A DNA stretch of 12,167 nt from a bacterium UBA2214 (lineage in GTDB: Bacteria > Zhuqueibacterota > Zhuqueibacteria > Residuimicrobiales > Residuimicrobiaceae). Positions 1-6,478 of the stretch are shown here, piece after piece. The stretch lies in contig DCUM01000004.1 of NCBI GenBank assembly GCA_002327255.1, positions 1 through 12,167 of the forward strand. The letters run 5' to 3'. Made by a program: the position numbers and the translations under genes. Under the pieces are notes generated by a model. It searched no databases and was not told where the DNA came from. It saw nothing but the letters and a program-made list of their open reading frames with translations. Every line of letters begins with the position of its first letter. The first letter of the stretch is position 1.

Positions 1-245
1 TGTAAATAAATTAAAGATAATATGATTGGGCATAACAGGCTTCAAAACTTTATTTTCACACCAAACCCGACAGGCACACGAAGCATATAACAAGCAAAAG
101 TCAGGTGATTAATTAATATAGATTCAATCACTTAATCCCCCTCGGGCGCTTTGACCTTTGTGCCTTTGTGTTGTGTGAATTCTGCAGGCTACTATCTTGT
201 CAGTTAATGGTTACGGTTGCCTGCATGTATTGCAACAGACCCGGC
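1..245. other. Non-coding end of the block
   Basis: An AT-rich region after the last gene. Apart from dyad repeat A it contains a 7-bp inverted repeat TGCAGGC (183-189) / GCCTGCA (219-225) with a 29-nt loop located just after the glycosyltransferase stop; the long loop and the absence of a T-tract make it a poor intrinsic terminator. I see no gene, tRNA or promoter that I can support here. Confidence 0.5.
52..181. repeat. Intergenic dyad repeat, copy A
   Basis: Downstream of the glycosyltransferase, the sequence starts ATTTTCACACCAAACC and GGCACACGAAG, passes through an AT-rich core, and ends GACCTTTGTGCCTTTGTG then TTGTGTGAATTCT. The right end, reverse-complemented (GAATTCACACAACACAAAGG), mirrors the left end imperfectly. 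Both ends match copy B at 5513-5624. There is no coding potential. It could be an intergenic structural repeat or a MITE-like element. Confidence 0.6.
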
Positions 246-1526
246 TCAAGCGCTCAGTTGATCGAAAATATCCGCCAGCTGGCGCGCCTGATATTTGCGT
301 TCGTAGGGTTGCAGATTTCGCTGCCGGGCGGCCTGTGCCAACCCCGTGTCCTTCTGCAACCGCAGCAGGGCACTTCGAATCGCCGCCTCATCCCGGGGAT
401 GACAGAGGATCACGCCGGGCATGTCGCGGAGCAGCGCCACGGTGTCCGCGATGTTGCTCACCGCCAGGATGGGTTTGCCGCTGGCCAGGTATTCAAAGGT
501 CTTGCCGGGTATAAAGTTGGCGTCCTTTTCATGGCAGGCGATCAGGAGCAGGGCATCGGCGGCGCCTACGGCCTGCAGGGCCTGATGATGGGGGACGTAC
601 CCCGAATGGTGCACGCAATCCTGCAGCTGCAATGTCTGGATCCACTCCTGAAACATTGCGAAGGTATCGTAGCCGACAAAACGCAGCCGCAGCTGCTTCG
701 TCTCGCCGGGCTGGTCGCGGCGCAATTGCTTCAGTGCGTTCAATACGGGTCTGGGATCACTGAAGGTGGTAACGGCGCCGCAGTGGAGGAGTTGAAAGGC
801 ATCGTCCTCCGGCGCCGGCGTCTGTGGCGGAAAATCGCCGGCGTCGAAACCGTTCGGAATATAGTGGTATTTTGCGCCGCAATCCTCTCCCTGCAATGAT
901 TTTAAAATACCGGGCGTGACCGCGATGACCGCATCCGCAGCGCGCACGATTTTTTTCTGCAGCCGCTGCTGCAGAGCGCGATGCAGGCGGGTTGGCTCCT
1001 GCACCACCACACTGCCCGACCAGGCATCACGAAAATCAGCCACCCAGGGAAGATGGTATTTTTGGGCCAGGCGGCGCGCCGTGAGATGAACCGAATGCGG
1101 TGGTGAGGTGCTGTAGATCAGTGCAAAAGCTTCCCGCCGCAAAAGAGGGGCGGCAGCCGCGCAGGCATGTGCATGCCAAAGCCTCTTGCTGTCCGGCACC
1201 AGAAAGAGGGGTAGAACCTTGCGATTGATCCAGGTGACGAAGCCGTGTTTCTGCTCTGCATGGATGGTTGCAGCCTTTGGTGAAGGCCTGTTTTTCACCA
1301 GATGCAGCAGCCGCTGCGGATCGAGCGAGCCGGTGCGGATGATGCGCGCCGCCGGGATTTCACGCAGCAGGGAGGGATCCTGGGCCCAGTAGGCGATGGG
1401 TTTGACCGTCAGCACGGTTGCTTCCCAGCCAAATTCGGGCAAATAGCGCACCATTTTCAGGGCGCGTTGTGTGCCGCCCATGCCCAGAGGCGGAAAATAG
1501 TAGGCGAGCATGAGTACTTTTTTCAC
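246..1526 (-). CDS. GT4-family glycosyltransferase
   Basis: A 426-residue GT-B-fold glycosyltransferase. The N-terminal half begins KKVLMLAYYFPPLGMGGTQR (2-21), the glycine-rich acceptor-side loop of GT4 enzymes that build surface polysaccharides, and later has IYSTSPPHSVHLTA and WVADFRDAW. The C-terminal half has the nucleotide-sugar site, with YIPNGFD (after about residue 240) and FIPGKTFEYLASGKP, whose glutamate near residue 345 contacts the donor. No membrane helix is evident; such enzymes usually sit on the inner face of the membrane. The GTG at 1526 shares GTGA with the epimerase stop, has AGGA about 7 bp upstream, and places the start directly at the first beta-strand; the longer ATG frame from 1589 lies inside the epimerase gene. 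The overlap implies coupled expression. Donor and acceptor sugars are unknown. Confidence 0.92.
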   Translation of the reverse strand: MKKVLMLAYYFPPLGMGGTQRALKMVRYLPEFGWEATVLTVKPIAYWAQDPSLLREIPAARIIRTGSLDPQRLLHLVKNRPSPKAATIHAEQKHGFVTWINRKVLPLFLVPDSKRLWHAHACAAAAPLLRREAFALIYSTSPPHSVHLTARRLAQKYHLPWVADFRDAWSGSVVVQEPTRLHRALQQRLQKKIVRAADAVIAVTPGILKSLQGEDCGAKYHYIPNGFDAGDFPPQTPAPEDDAFQLLHCGAVTTFSDPRPVLNALKQLRRDQPGETKQLRLRFVGYDTFAMFQEWIQTLQLQDCVHHSGYVPHHQALQAVGAADALLLIACHEKDANFIPGKTFEYLASGKPILAVSNIADTVALLRDMPGVILCHPRDEAAIRSALLRLQKDTGLAQAARQRNLQPYERKYQARQLADIFDQLSA

Positions 1527-2392
1527 AGCCAGGTCCTGCGCTGCAGCAATTTTTCTTTGCTCTTCATCAGCAACCAGATGATATTGCACCAGGGATCATG
1601 CAGCATTTTGCGCCAGCGGCGGGCGACGCTATAAAAAACGGGACGCGCCGTACGATAAGCCAGCAGCGTCATCAGCCGGATATGCACCTTCTGATACATG
1701 TGCGATGCGAGGCGATTGCTGCGATGCAAATCATAACGGGTCCAAAAACCACGATCCCACAAACGCCAGTTGGTCTCTATGCTGGAAATGCCCCTTTGAT
1801 AGAGCGCCCAATAATCCGGCAAGTCCAGATAATCCGCGCAATCAACCACACCCAGTAACGCAAAGACATGACCGTTGAAGACGTGGGAAGCCGGCCGGGT
1901 TGGATATTCTTCAAACCAGCTGCTGCCATCGGACAGAAAATCCAGCACCCCCCCCTCTGCCACGGGCAACTCAAGCGCCTTGATGGCCGCCCTGGCGACC
2001 TCCAGATACGCCGGTTTTTTTTGCAGCACATGGCAGCGAATCAGCAGGGAAACGCCCTCTCCCTGTGCCATGGCGGATATCCACGGCGCCTTCGGGCCAT
2101 AAAAGGGCAGATCGTACTCATATATCCAGGCCAGAATATCCTTGTCCCATATTTGCGCATGCGCCAGCAGCCAGTCGGCACATGCCATGGCGCGGGCGAG
2201 GTGCTCTTCCGACCCGTTATCGGCAAACTGCTGCAGCCGGTAGAGGCCATATTGCGACACGGTAATCGCATTATAACGCAGGCCAATATCGGCCCCATAA
2301 TCCACTTGCGGGACACCATGGACATCGAATGCATAGGAGGAGAAATCCTCCAGCCCCCCCCAATCGAACGGATACTTCAATTTCAGCCGCAT
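1523..2392 (-). CDS. D-glucuronyl C5-epimerase-like protein (C-terminal domain family)
   Basis: A 289-residue protein made almost entirely of the alpha/alpha-toroid domain of heparan/heparosan glucuronyl C5-epimerases, which invert C5 of D-glucuronate to give L-iduronate within a glycan. Recognisable blocks are NAITVSQYGLYRLQQF (41-56), APWISAMAQGEGVSLLIR (102-119), SSWFEEYPTRP (157-167), HVFNGHVFALLGVVD (170-184), FWTRYDL (216-222) and HMYQKVHIRL (231-240), where aromatic and histidine residues line the family's active site. There is no signal peptide or membrane anchor, only a basic, Trp-rich C-terminal tail, so a cytoplasmic or membrane-face site is likely. The start is ATG 2392 with GGAG 4 bp upstream. 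Its stop overlaps the glycosyltransferase GTG by 4 bp. A related uronate epimerase specificity, or a non-catalytic glycan-binding role, cannot be excluded. Confidence 0.8.
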   Translation of the reverse strand: MRLKLKYPFDWGGLEDFSSYAFDVHGVPQVDYGADIGLRYNAITVSQYGLYRLQQFADNGSEEHLARAMACADWLLAHAQIWDKDILAWIYEYDLPFYGPKAPWISAMAQGEGVSLLIRCHVLQKKPAYLEVARAAIKALELPVAEGGVLDFLSDGSSWFEEYPTRPASHVFNGHVFALLGVVDCADYLDLPDYWALYQRGISSIETNWRLWDRGFWTRYDLHRSNRLASHMYQKVHIRLMTLLAYRTARPVFYSVARRWRKMLHDPWCNIIWLLMKSKEKLLQRRTWL

Positions 2393-2503
2393 AGGGCTCC
2401 AACCATGCTTGCCATCGTAATGGAAATTTCAACGGCAATTGACGCTCCTGTATTATGATAAATTACGTAAATAAACCGGGAATTGCAACAGGCAGGTTGG
2501 ATT
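2393..2503 (-). other. AT-rich gap upstream of the epimerase gene
   Basis: This 111-bp gap separates the TtcA-like stop from the epimerase ATG and is much more AT-rich than the genes. On the minus strand it contains TTGCAA, 17 bp, then TAATTT, a poor promoter match, and further TATCATAAT sequence. The epimerase frame continues upstream without a start codon for 12 codons to a TGA at 2431-2429. It may carry a promoter for the epimerase-glycosyltransferase pair, but the evidence is weak. Confidence 0.3.
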
Positions 2504-3250
2504 TCACAGCAGATAATCTCGTTTGACGCGTTTCATGCTGTGAAAGAGGTTTTCGCGACTGCCGGGAAAGCTCTCTTCCAGCTGCTGCAACCACGCCTTG
2601 ATGGCATGGCGCCTGGAAGCACCATCGCTGGGGCACATCTGCTGGAAAACTGGAAGCGTATGAACACCGGCATACGCCTTGATCAACGCTTCCTCGGCAT
2701 AGACAAAGGGCCGCAGGATATGGAAGCGGCCATCATGAACAGAGAGTTTGGGTGGGCTGGTGCTGATCTCGCGGCCAAAGATCATGTTGAGTAAAAGCGT
2801 CTCGACCAGATCATCTTTATGATGCCCGAAGAGGATTTTATTGCACTGAAAATGCTCGGCAGCGGCAAAGATGTGCTTGCGGCGGATGCGCGAACACAAA
2901 AAGCAGGGATTTTCACGATTGGCTTCGCTATGCGCGTAGGGGCCGATAGCCGTGCGAATGATGAGACCGCTGATGCCGAGGTGATGCCAGAAGGCACGCA
3001 TGGTCTGGCAGCGCGCCTCGACGGCTTCTCCGAAACCCATATCCACGTAAACGGCGCGCACGGTGATGTCGGCGCCATAGACATGGAGTCTCCGGGCGAG
3101 AAGATGAAGCAGCGACAGGGAATCGGCACCGCCGGAGACAGCCATCAGGACGGCATCGCGGGATTGAAACATGCGATACTCCCAGGCCGCTTTATCCACC
3201 CGTGCGGCCAGCGCCCGCGTTGTTTGATTTATTTGATGGGGGGGGTTCAC
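2504..3250 (-). CDS. TtcA-family tRNA 2-thiocytidine synthetase-like ATPase
   Basis: A 248-residue N-type PP-loop ATPase of the TtcA group, which adenylates and thiolates C32 of tRNA using a [4Fe-4S] cluster. Seen here are the PP-loop SGGADS (39-44), the cysteine pair PCFLCSRIRR (C116, C119), GHHKDD (142-147), LLLNMIFG (152-159) and a third cysteine C206 in QQMCPSDG. That is the three-cysteine cluster ligand set of TtcA. The PP-loop has Ala where E. coli TtcA has Lys (SGGKDS); SGGADS also occurs in PP-loop relatives. At 248 residues it is shorter than E. coli TtcA (about 310), mostly at the ends. GTG at 3250 is used because a helix before the PP-loop is normal in the family, although ATG at 3172 has a better GGAG Shine-Dalgarno. 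A run of eight C follows the start codon closely. Confidence 0.85.
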   Translation of the reverse strand: MNPPHQINQTTRALAARVDKAAWEYRMFQSRDAVLMAVSGGADSLSLLHLLARRLHVYGADITVRAVYVDMGFGEAVEARCQTMRAFWHHLGISGLIIRTAIGPYAHSEANRENPCFLCSRIRRKHIFAAAEHFQCNKILFGHHKDDLVETLLLNMIFGREISTSPPKLSVHDGRFHILRPFVYAEEALIKAYAGVHTLPVFQQMCPSDGASRRHAIKAWLQQLEESFPGSRENLFHSMKRVKRDYLL

Positions 3251-3268
3251 CAGGCCAGCGTACCGTGT

Positions 3269-5404
3269 TCAACGCCGCATGGGCGAGGTGCTGCGAATGG
3301 TTTCGATATCGCCGATGAGGCTCTGCAGTTTGCGCAGGAAAGCCTGTTCCTTTTCGATATCGCCGCTGATGGTACCGCCTCCCAGCGCCATGGCGCCTTT
3401 AATCTGCGAGTAGCCGTCGCGCAGACGCCCTTCCTTGAGATAGGCGAGACCCTTGGCGTAGGATATTTTGGCGCGCTCATGGGTGTCATTTTTTGATTCG
3501 GCGATAAAAAGCGCGCGATCCAGAAATTGTTGGGCCTGATCCCACTTGCCGTTGGCGAGATGGATATCGGCCAGATTGACAGTGCTCATCAGCACAATCG
3601 CGGAATCGCCGTTGAGCGTGGCCTGTTTGAGGGCTGCCAGGTAGCGTTGCCGCGCCTGCAGGCTGTCGCCCATCTGCCAGTAGATGGCGCCGATATTCAA
3701 ATCCGCACGGGCAACCCCATTCATGTCGCCCAGCAGTTCCATATAGTCACACGCCTTGAGAAAATGATTCAAGGCAGTCGAACGCTCACCGCGCGCCAGT
3801 CGGGTCAAACCGGACTGGAAATGCGCGCGTGCCAGAGCCGGTTCACTGGCCATGGCCTGCGCCTGGGTCAGAAAGGTGTCAAGGTAGGCTGTGGAGAGCT
3901 CGAGACGGTTCTTTTCGCGCATGAGTTGACCGAGTCGCTGATAGATCATGGCGGCATCATACGGCCGGCCGATGCGCTGGTTGATCCGGGCGGCCACGTG
4001 GTAGGCATGAACCGCATCGTCCGCACGGTTTGCCTTCTCGAAGAGCGCGGCAATGCGCTGCATGGCAAAGGCCTGCAGCCCGCTGTCCGCGGGCGAATGA
4101 TAGAGCCGGTCAAATGACTGACGGGCCGATGTCCATTCTTCGAGGGCTGTGTAGGCTTTCGCCAGCTCGATGCGGCTGAGTATCAGACCCTCTTTGTCGG
4201 GCAGCGGCCCGAAAAAAGTCTCGGCGCGTAAAAGGCACTCCTCCGCTTCCTGATAATGCCCCGCGCCATTGAATAAAGCGCCCAACTCGAGATGGGTCCA
4301 GGCCGAGAGTGACTTCGAGGCGCGTACCGAGAGCACGGCATTGTAGAGACGCTGTATTTGCGAGAGGATATCCGGCCGGATGGGGTGCTGCGCACGCGCC
4401 GCCGCTTCGTGCAGACGAAAACCGGCGTGGAAGGCCAGCACCGGCTGCTCGATCCAGTATGACGATGCAATCCTGTCGGCCGGCCGCTCCGGCATGGCCA
4501 TAAGCGCCGCATTGATCATGACAGCCGTATTGGAATCTGCAAGCCCCTGCACGCAGCGCAACTCCTCGAGCGCGGGATAGACGGGAAACGCCGCCTCTTC
4601 CAGGGGTGTTTTCGGGTTTTCCCTTTCCGGCAACCACACCTCGACCAGGGTTTGATGATCGTGGAGGCTCAGTTCGAGCACATAAGCAGCGTTGCTGCGC
4701 CTGATCAGTTCAACAGCCTGTTCACATAACGACTGCTCGATGGATGGCGCCTGGTGCCGCGACACGATTTTCAATCGCAGCGGCCGCTGCGACTCTTCAG
4801 CGCGCAGATGGCCCCAAAAACCCTGGCATTGATCAAAATGGAGCGTATCGCCGAGATCTCCGCTGAGAATGACCATCCCCTGTTCCTGAGCAGAAAAAGG
4901 CGTGCCGATGACCGGATCGGCCGCACTGAAACGCGTCAGCATTGGTGTGATGATTTCATGCACCGGGGGTACCTGTTGTTGCCGGATGACCATACTATCG
5001 CGGGCGACAAGGACACCGGAAGGAAATTCGAGCAGCGTCACCGTGATTTGCGCCCCTGCGCGCCTTTTAACCAGATCGCAAAAAAGAAGGCCCCTGACAT
5101 GGATATTCTGATTCAGTCGCAGCAGACTGAAGGGTTCATAGAGATCCGCAAAATCGTGCTGCAGAGGTTCATCGAGGTGTGCGATCAGGGAATCCTGATT
5201 GATCCAGATGAATCCCTCCTGCTGCGGCAGCCAATAGAGCAAATGATTCATGGCCTGATTGAAAAGGTCCACATCAGCGGGGGCTGCGCTCTGCCCGTGG
5301 ACGGGCAGAAAAGCCATTTTCACCGGCATGGGATCGGAGGAAAAAGCGGCACCCCGCAGGGTGAGCATAAATGTAAAAAACAGAGCTGCACGAATCTTTT
5401 TCAT
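3269..5404 (-). CDS. Secreted TPR-repeat protein of unknown function
   Basis: A 711-residue protein beginning with a Sec-type signal peptide: basic MKKIR, hydrophobic core AALFFTFML, probable cleavage near residues 20-23; no lipobox cysteine is seen. Residues about 28-150 start with KMAFLPVHG and alternate strand and helix in a way that loosely recalls TolB-N-type domains; a second strand-rich segment follows at about 175-260. From about 369 to 660 there are seven or eight TPR-like helix pairs, for example AWTHLELGALFNGAGHYQEA (368-387), ADLNIGAIYWQMGDSLQARQ (567-586) and VNLADIHLANGKWDQAQQFL (609-628). It is probably a periplasmic or envelope protein-interaction scaffold. The ATG at 5404 is preferred to longer starts because AAGGA lies 4 bp upstream and the signal peptide then sits at the N-terminus. 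It ends 18 bp before the TtcA-like gene. The actual role is not recognised. Confidence 0.85.
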   Translation of the reverse strand: MKKIRAALFFTFMLTLRGAAFSSDPMPVKMAFLPVHGQSAAPADVDLFNQAMNHLLYWLPQQEGFIWINQDSLIAHLDEPLQHDFADLYEPFSLLRLNQNIHVRGLLFCDLVKRRAGAQITVTLLEFPSGVLVARDSMVIRQQQVPPVHEIITPMLTRFSAADPVIGTPFSAQEQGMVILSGDLGDTLHFDQCQGFWGHLRAEESQRPLRLKIVSRHQAPSIEQSLCEQAVELIRRSNAAYVLELSLHDHQTLVEVWLPERENPKTPLEEAAFPVYPALEELRCVQGLADSNTAVMINAALMAMPERPADRIASSYWIEQPVLAFHAGFRLHEAAARAQHPIRPDILSQIQRLYNAVLSVRASKSLSAWTHLELGALFNGAGHYQEAEECLLRAETFFGPLPDKEGLILSRIELAKAYTALEEWTSARQSFDRLYHSPADSGLQAFAMQRIAALFEKANRADDAVHAYHVAARINQRIGRPYDAAMIYQRLGQLMREKNRLELSTAYLDTFLTQAQAMASEPALARAHFQSGLTRLARGERSTALNHFLKACDYMELLGDMNGVARADLNIGAIYWQMGDSLQARQRYLAALKQATLNGDSAIVLMSTVNLADIHLANGKWDQAQQFLDRALFIAESKNDTHERAKISYAKGLAYLKEGRLRDGYSQIKGAMALGGGTISGDIEKEQAFLRKLQSLIGDIETIRSTSPMRR

Positions 5405-5477
5405 ATGTCCTTCATGATCGATACATCCTGATGCGAATAATTCACGAAAAACGCTGACAACCGTAGTAAAACCAATA

Positions 5478-5506
5478 ATAACATTACGATAGAAAACAAG
5501 TCTCAA
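5478..5506 (-). promoter_or_regulatory. Candidate sigma-70-type promoter for the TPR gene
   Basis: On the minus strand TTGAGA (5506-5501, 5 of 6 to the -35 consensus) is followed after 17 bp by TGTTAT (5483-5478, 4 of 6 to the -10 consensus). It lies in the AT-rich gap just downstream of dyad repeat B and would give a leader of roughly 65 nt before the ATG at 5404. The consensus match is moderate and AT-rich sequence produces such hits by chance. Confidence 0.3.
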
Positions 5507-5512
5507 GAGATG

Positions 5513-5624
5513 ATTTTCACACGAACCTACGAGCCCACGAAGAACACAGCAAAAAAATTCGAAATTTAAATTGAATGATATGCAAGTTATTGACTCCCTT
5601 GGTGCTCTTTGTGTGGTTGAATTT
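5513..5624. repeat. Intergenic dyad repeat, copy B
   Basis: The gap between the kinase and TPR genes begins with ATTTTCACAC, a CCCACGAAG segment and an A-rich core, and ends with GGTGCTCTTTGTGTGG then TTGAATTTT, so its ends are imperfect inverted repeats. The left end matches the left end of the element at 52-181 (ATTTTCACAC identical, then shared CACGAAG) and the right end also matches. It resembles the CACAAAG/CACGAAG intergenic repeats that I recall from many environmental bacterial genomes. It contains no ORF. Function is unknown; it could be a folded transcript element, a terminator/attenuator or a small mobile repeat. Confidence 0.6.
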
Positions 5625-5683
5625 TGGAGGCTAAACCATAATTATATACAAAGCATCCTGGCCATCTGCAGATAAATAATGGC

Positions 5684-6478
5684 TCAGTTGCGCCGCAGCG
5701 GAAATGAAAAACGCACACGGGTTCCAAAGGGCTGCAAATGACTCACCTCGAGCGTGGCCTGTGAGCGGTAGTGGCGCCGCAACAGCGCGCCCAAATCCGG
5801 GAAGCCCAGATCGATGAGGTTCTGGTTCTGCCGGTTTTGATCGTAAGCGACGTTGGCATTGTCCTGAACTTCCAAAATGAGCCGGCCGTTGTGCTGATAC
5901 GCGGACAGGGCGATCTCCACCGGCTCCTGACTCAATTCAACGCCATGAAGCACAGCATGTTCCACAACGGGCTGCAGGATGAGACTGGGCACGGAAATTT
6001 CCAGGCAATCCGCATCGATGTTTTTTTGGATGCGCAACCGCTCACCCAGCCGGGCTTGCTCGATGGAAAGCAGCAATTCTGAACAGCGAGACTCCTGCGC
6101 CAGCAGCGTCAAAGGTTGGGCATGGAGGTCATTGACCGTGCGCAGATAAGCGGCCAGCCATTCGATGACGGTTCGGGCCTTTTCGGTGTCGATGACCGTC
6201 AGTGCTGCCACGTTGTGCAGCGTATTGAACAAAAACAGTTTGTTCACCTGCCAGGGCAATCCCACCGGGGCCTCAGCTTTCCGGGGTTGTGATGAGCCCG
6301 ATGCGCTGTCACCGAGCCCGTAGAGGTAGAGGATTGCGCCGGTGATGCCGCCCAGGAAACCGCTGAGATAAAGCAACCAGGCCGGCGTCACCGGCACCGC
6401 AAGGTAGATAATCAGGGTCACCAGCGCCCCTGCCAATCCGCCCATCGCCACCATGACCACTCTCTGCCGATTAATCAT
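5684..6478 (-). CDS. Degenerate LytS/YehU-type membrane histidine kinase
   Basis: A 264-residue protein with two predicted transmembrane helices (about 7-28 and 33-55) and a cytoplasmic His_kinase/HATPase region as in LytS/YehU sensors. The H-box reads QVNKLFLFNTLHN (77-89), where active members have QINPHFLFNTLN, so the phospho-accepting histidine is leucine (L81) and the preceding proline is lysine. The N-box is LQPVVEHAVLHG (168-179) with H174 in place of the usual asparagine, and the following boxes (DNAN from 206, no clean GxGL) are weak. It therefore looks like a pseudokinase or an ATP-binding regulatory scaffold. ATG at 6478 is chosen because AGAGG lies about 6 bp upstream; longer frames only overlap the heparinase gene. 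No LytTR-type response regulator is present in the window. Family assignment is good; loss of kinase activity is inferred. Confidence 0.85.
   Translation of the reverse strand: MINRQRVVMVAMGGLAGALVTLIIYLAVPVTPAWLLYLSGFLGGITGAILYLYGLGDSASGSSQPRKAEAPVGLPWQVNKLFLFNTLHNVAALTVIDTEKARTVIEWLAAYLRTVNDLHAQPLTLLAQESRCSELLLSIEQARLGERLRIQKNIDADCLEISVPSLILQPVVEHAVLHGVELSQEPVEIALSAYQHNGRLILEVQDNANVAYDQNRQNQNLIDLGFPDLGALLRRHYRSQATLEVSHLQPFGTRVRFSFPLRRN

Noticed and set aside
52..181. Possible CRISPR remnant from repeated CTTTGTG-type units
   Set aside because: The units are short, imperfect and arranged as a dyad rather than as regular direct repeats with spacers; no cas gene is present.
183..225. Inverted repeat after the glycosyltransferase as an intrinsic terminator
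   Set aside because: A 7-bp stem with a 29-nt loop and no T-tract on the transcribed side does not fit a Rho-independent terminator.
168..899. Plus-strand ORF of 243 codons
   Set aside because: It lies antisense to the GT4 glycosyltransferase, whose conserved motifs are intact; the plus translation shows no recognisable domain and is a GC-driven shadow.
1868..2458. Plus-strand ORF of 196 codons
   Set aside because: Antisense shadow of the C5-epimerase-like gene, no domain signature.
2819..3496. Plus-strand ORF of 225 codons
   Set aside because: It crosses the TtcA-like and TPR genes antisense, ignoring their real boundaries, and resembles no protein family.
4754..5431. Plus-strand ORF of 225 codons
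   Set aside because: Antisense to the signal peptide and N-terminal part of the TPR protein; low-complexity composition typical of a shadow frame.
5405..5506. 34-codon N-terminal extension of the TPR protein
   Set aside because: It would bury the signal peptide, lacks a good ribosome site, and overlaps the candidate promoter; AAGGA favours the ATG at 5404.
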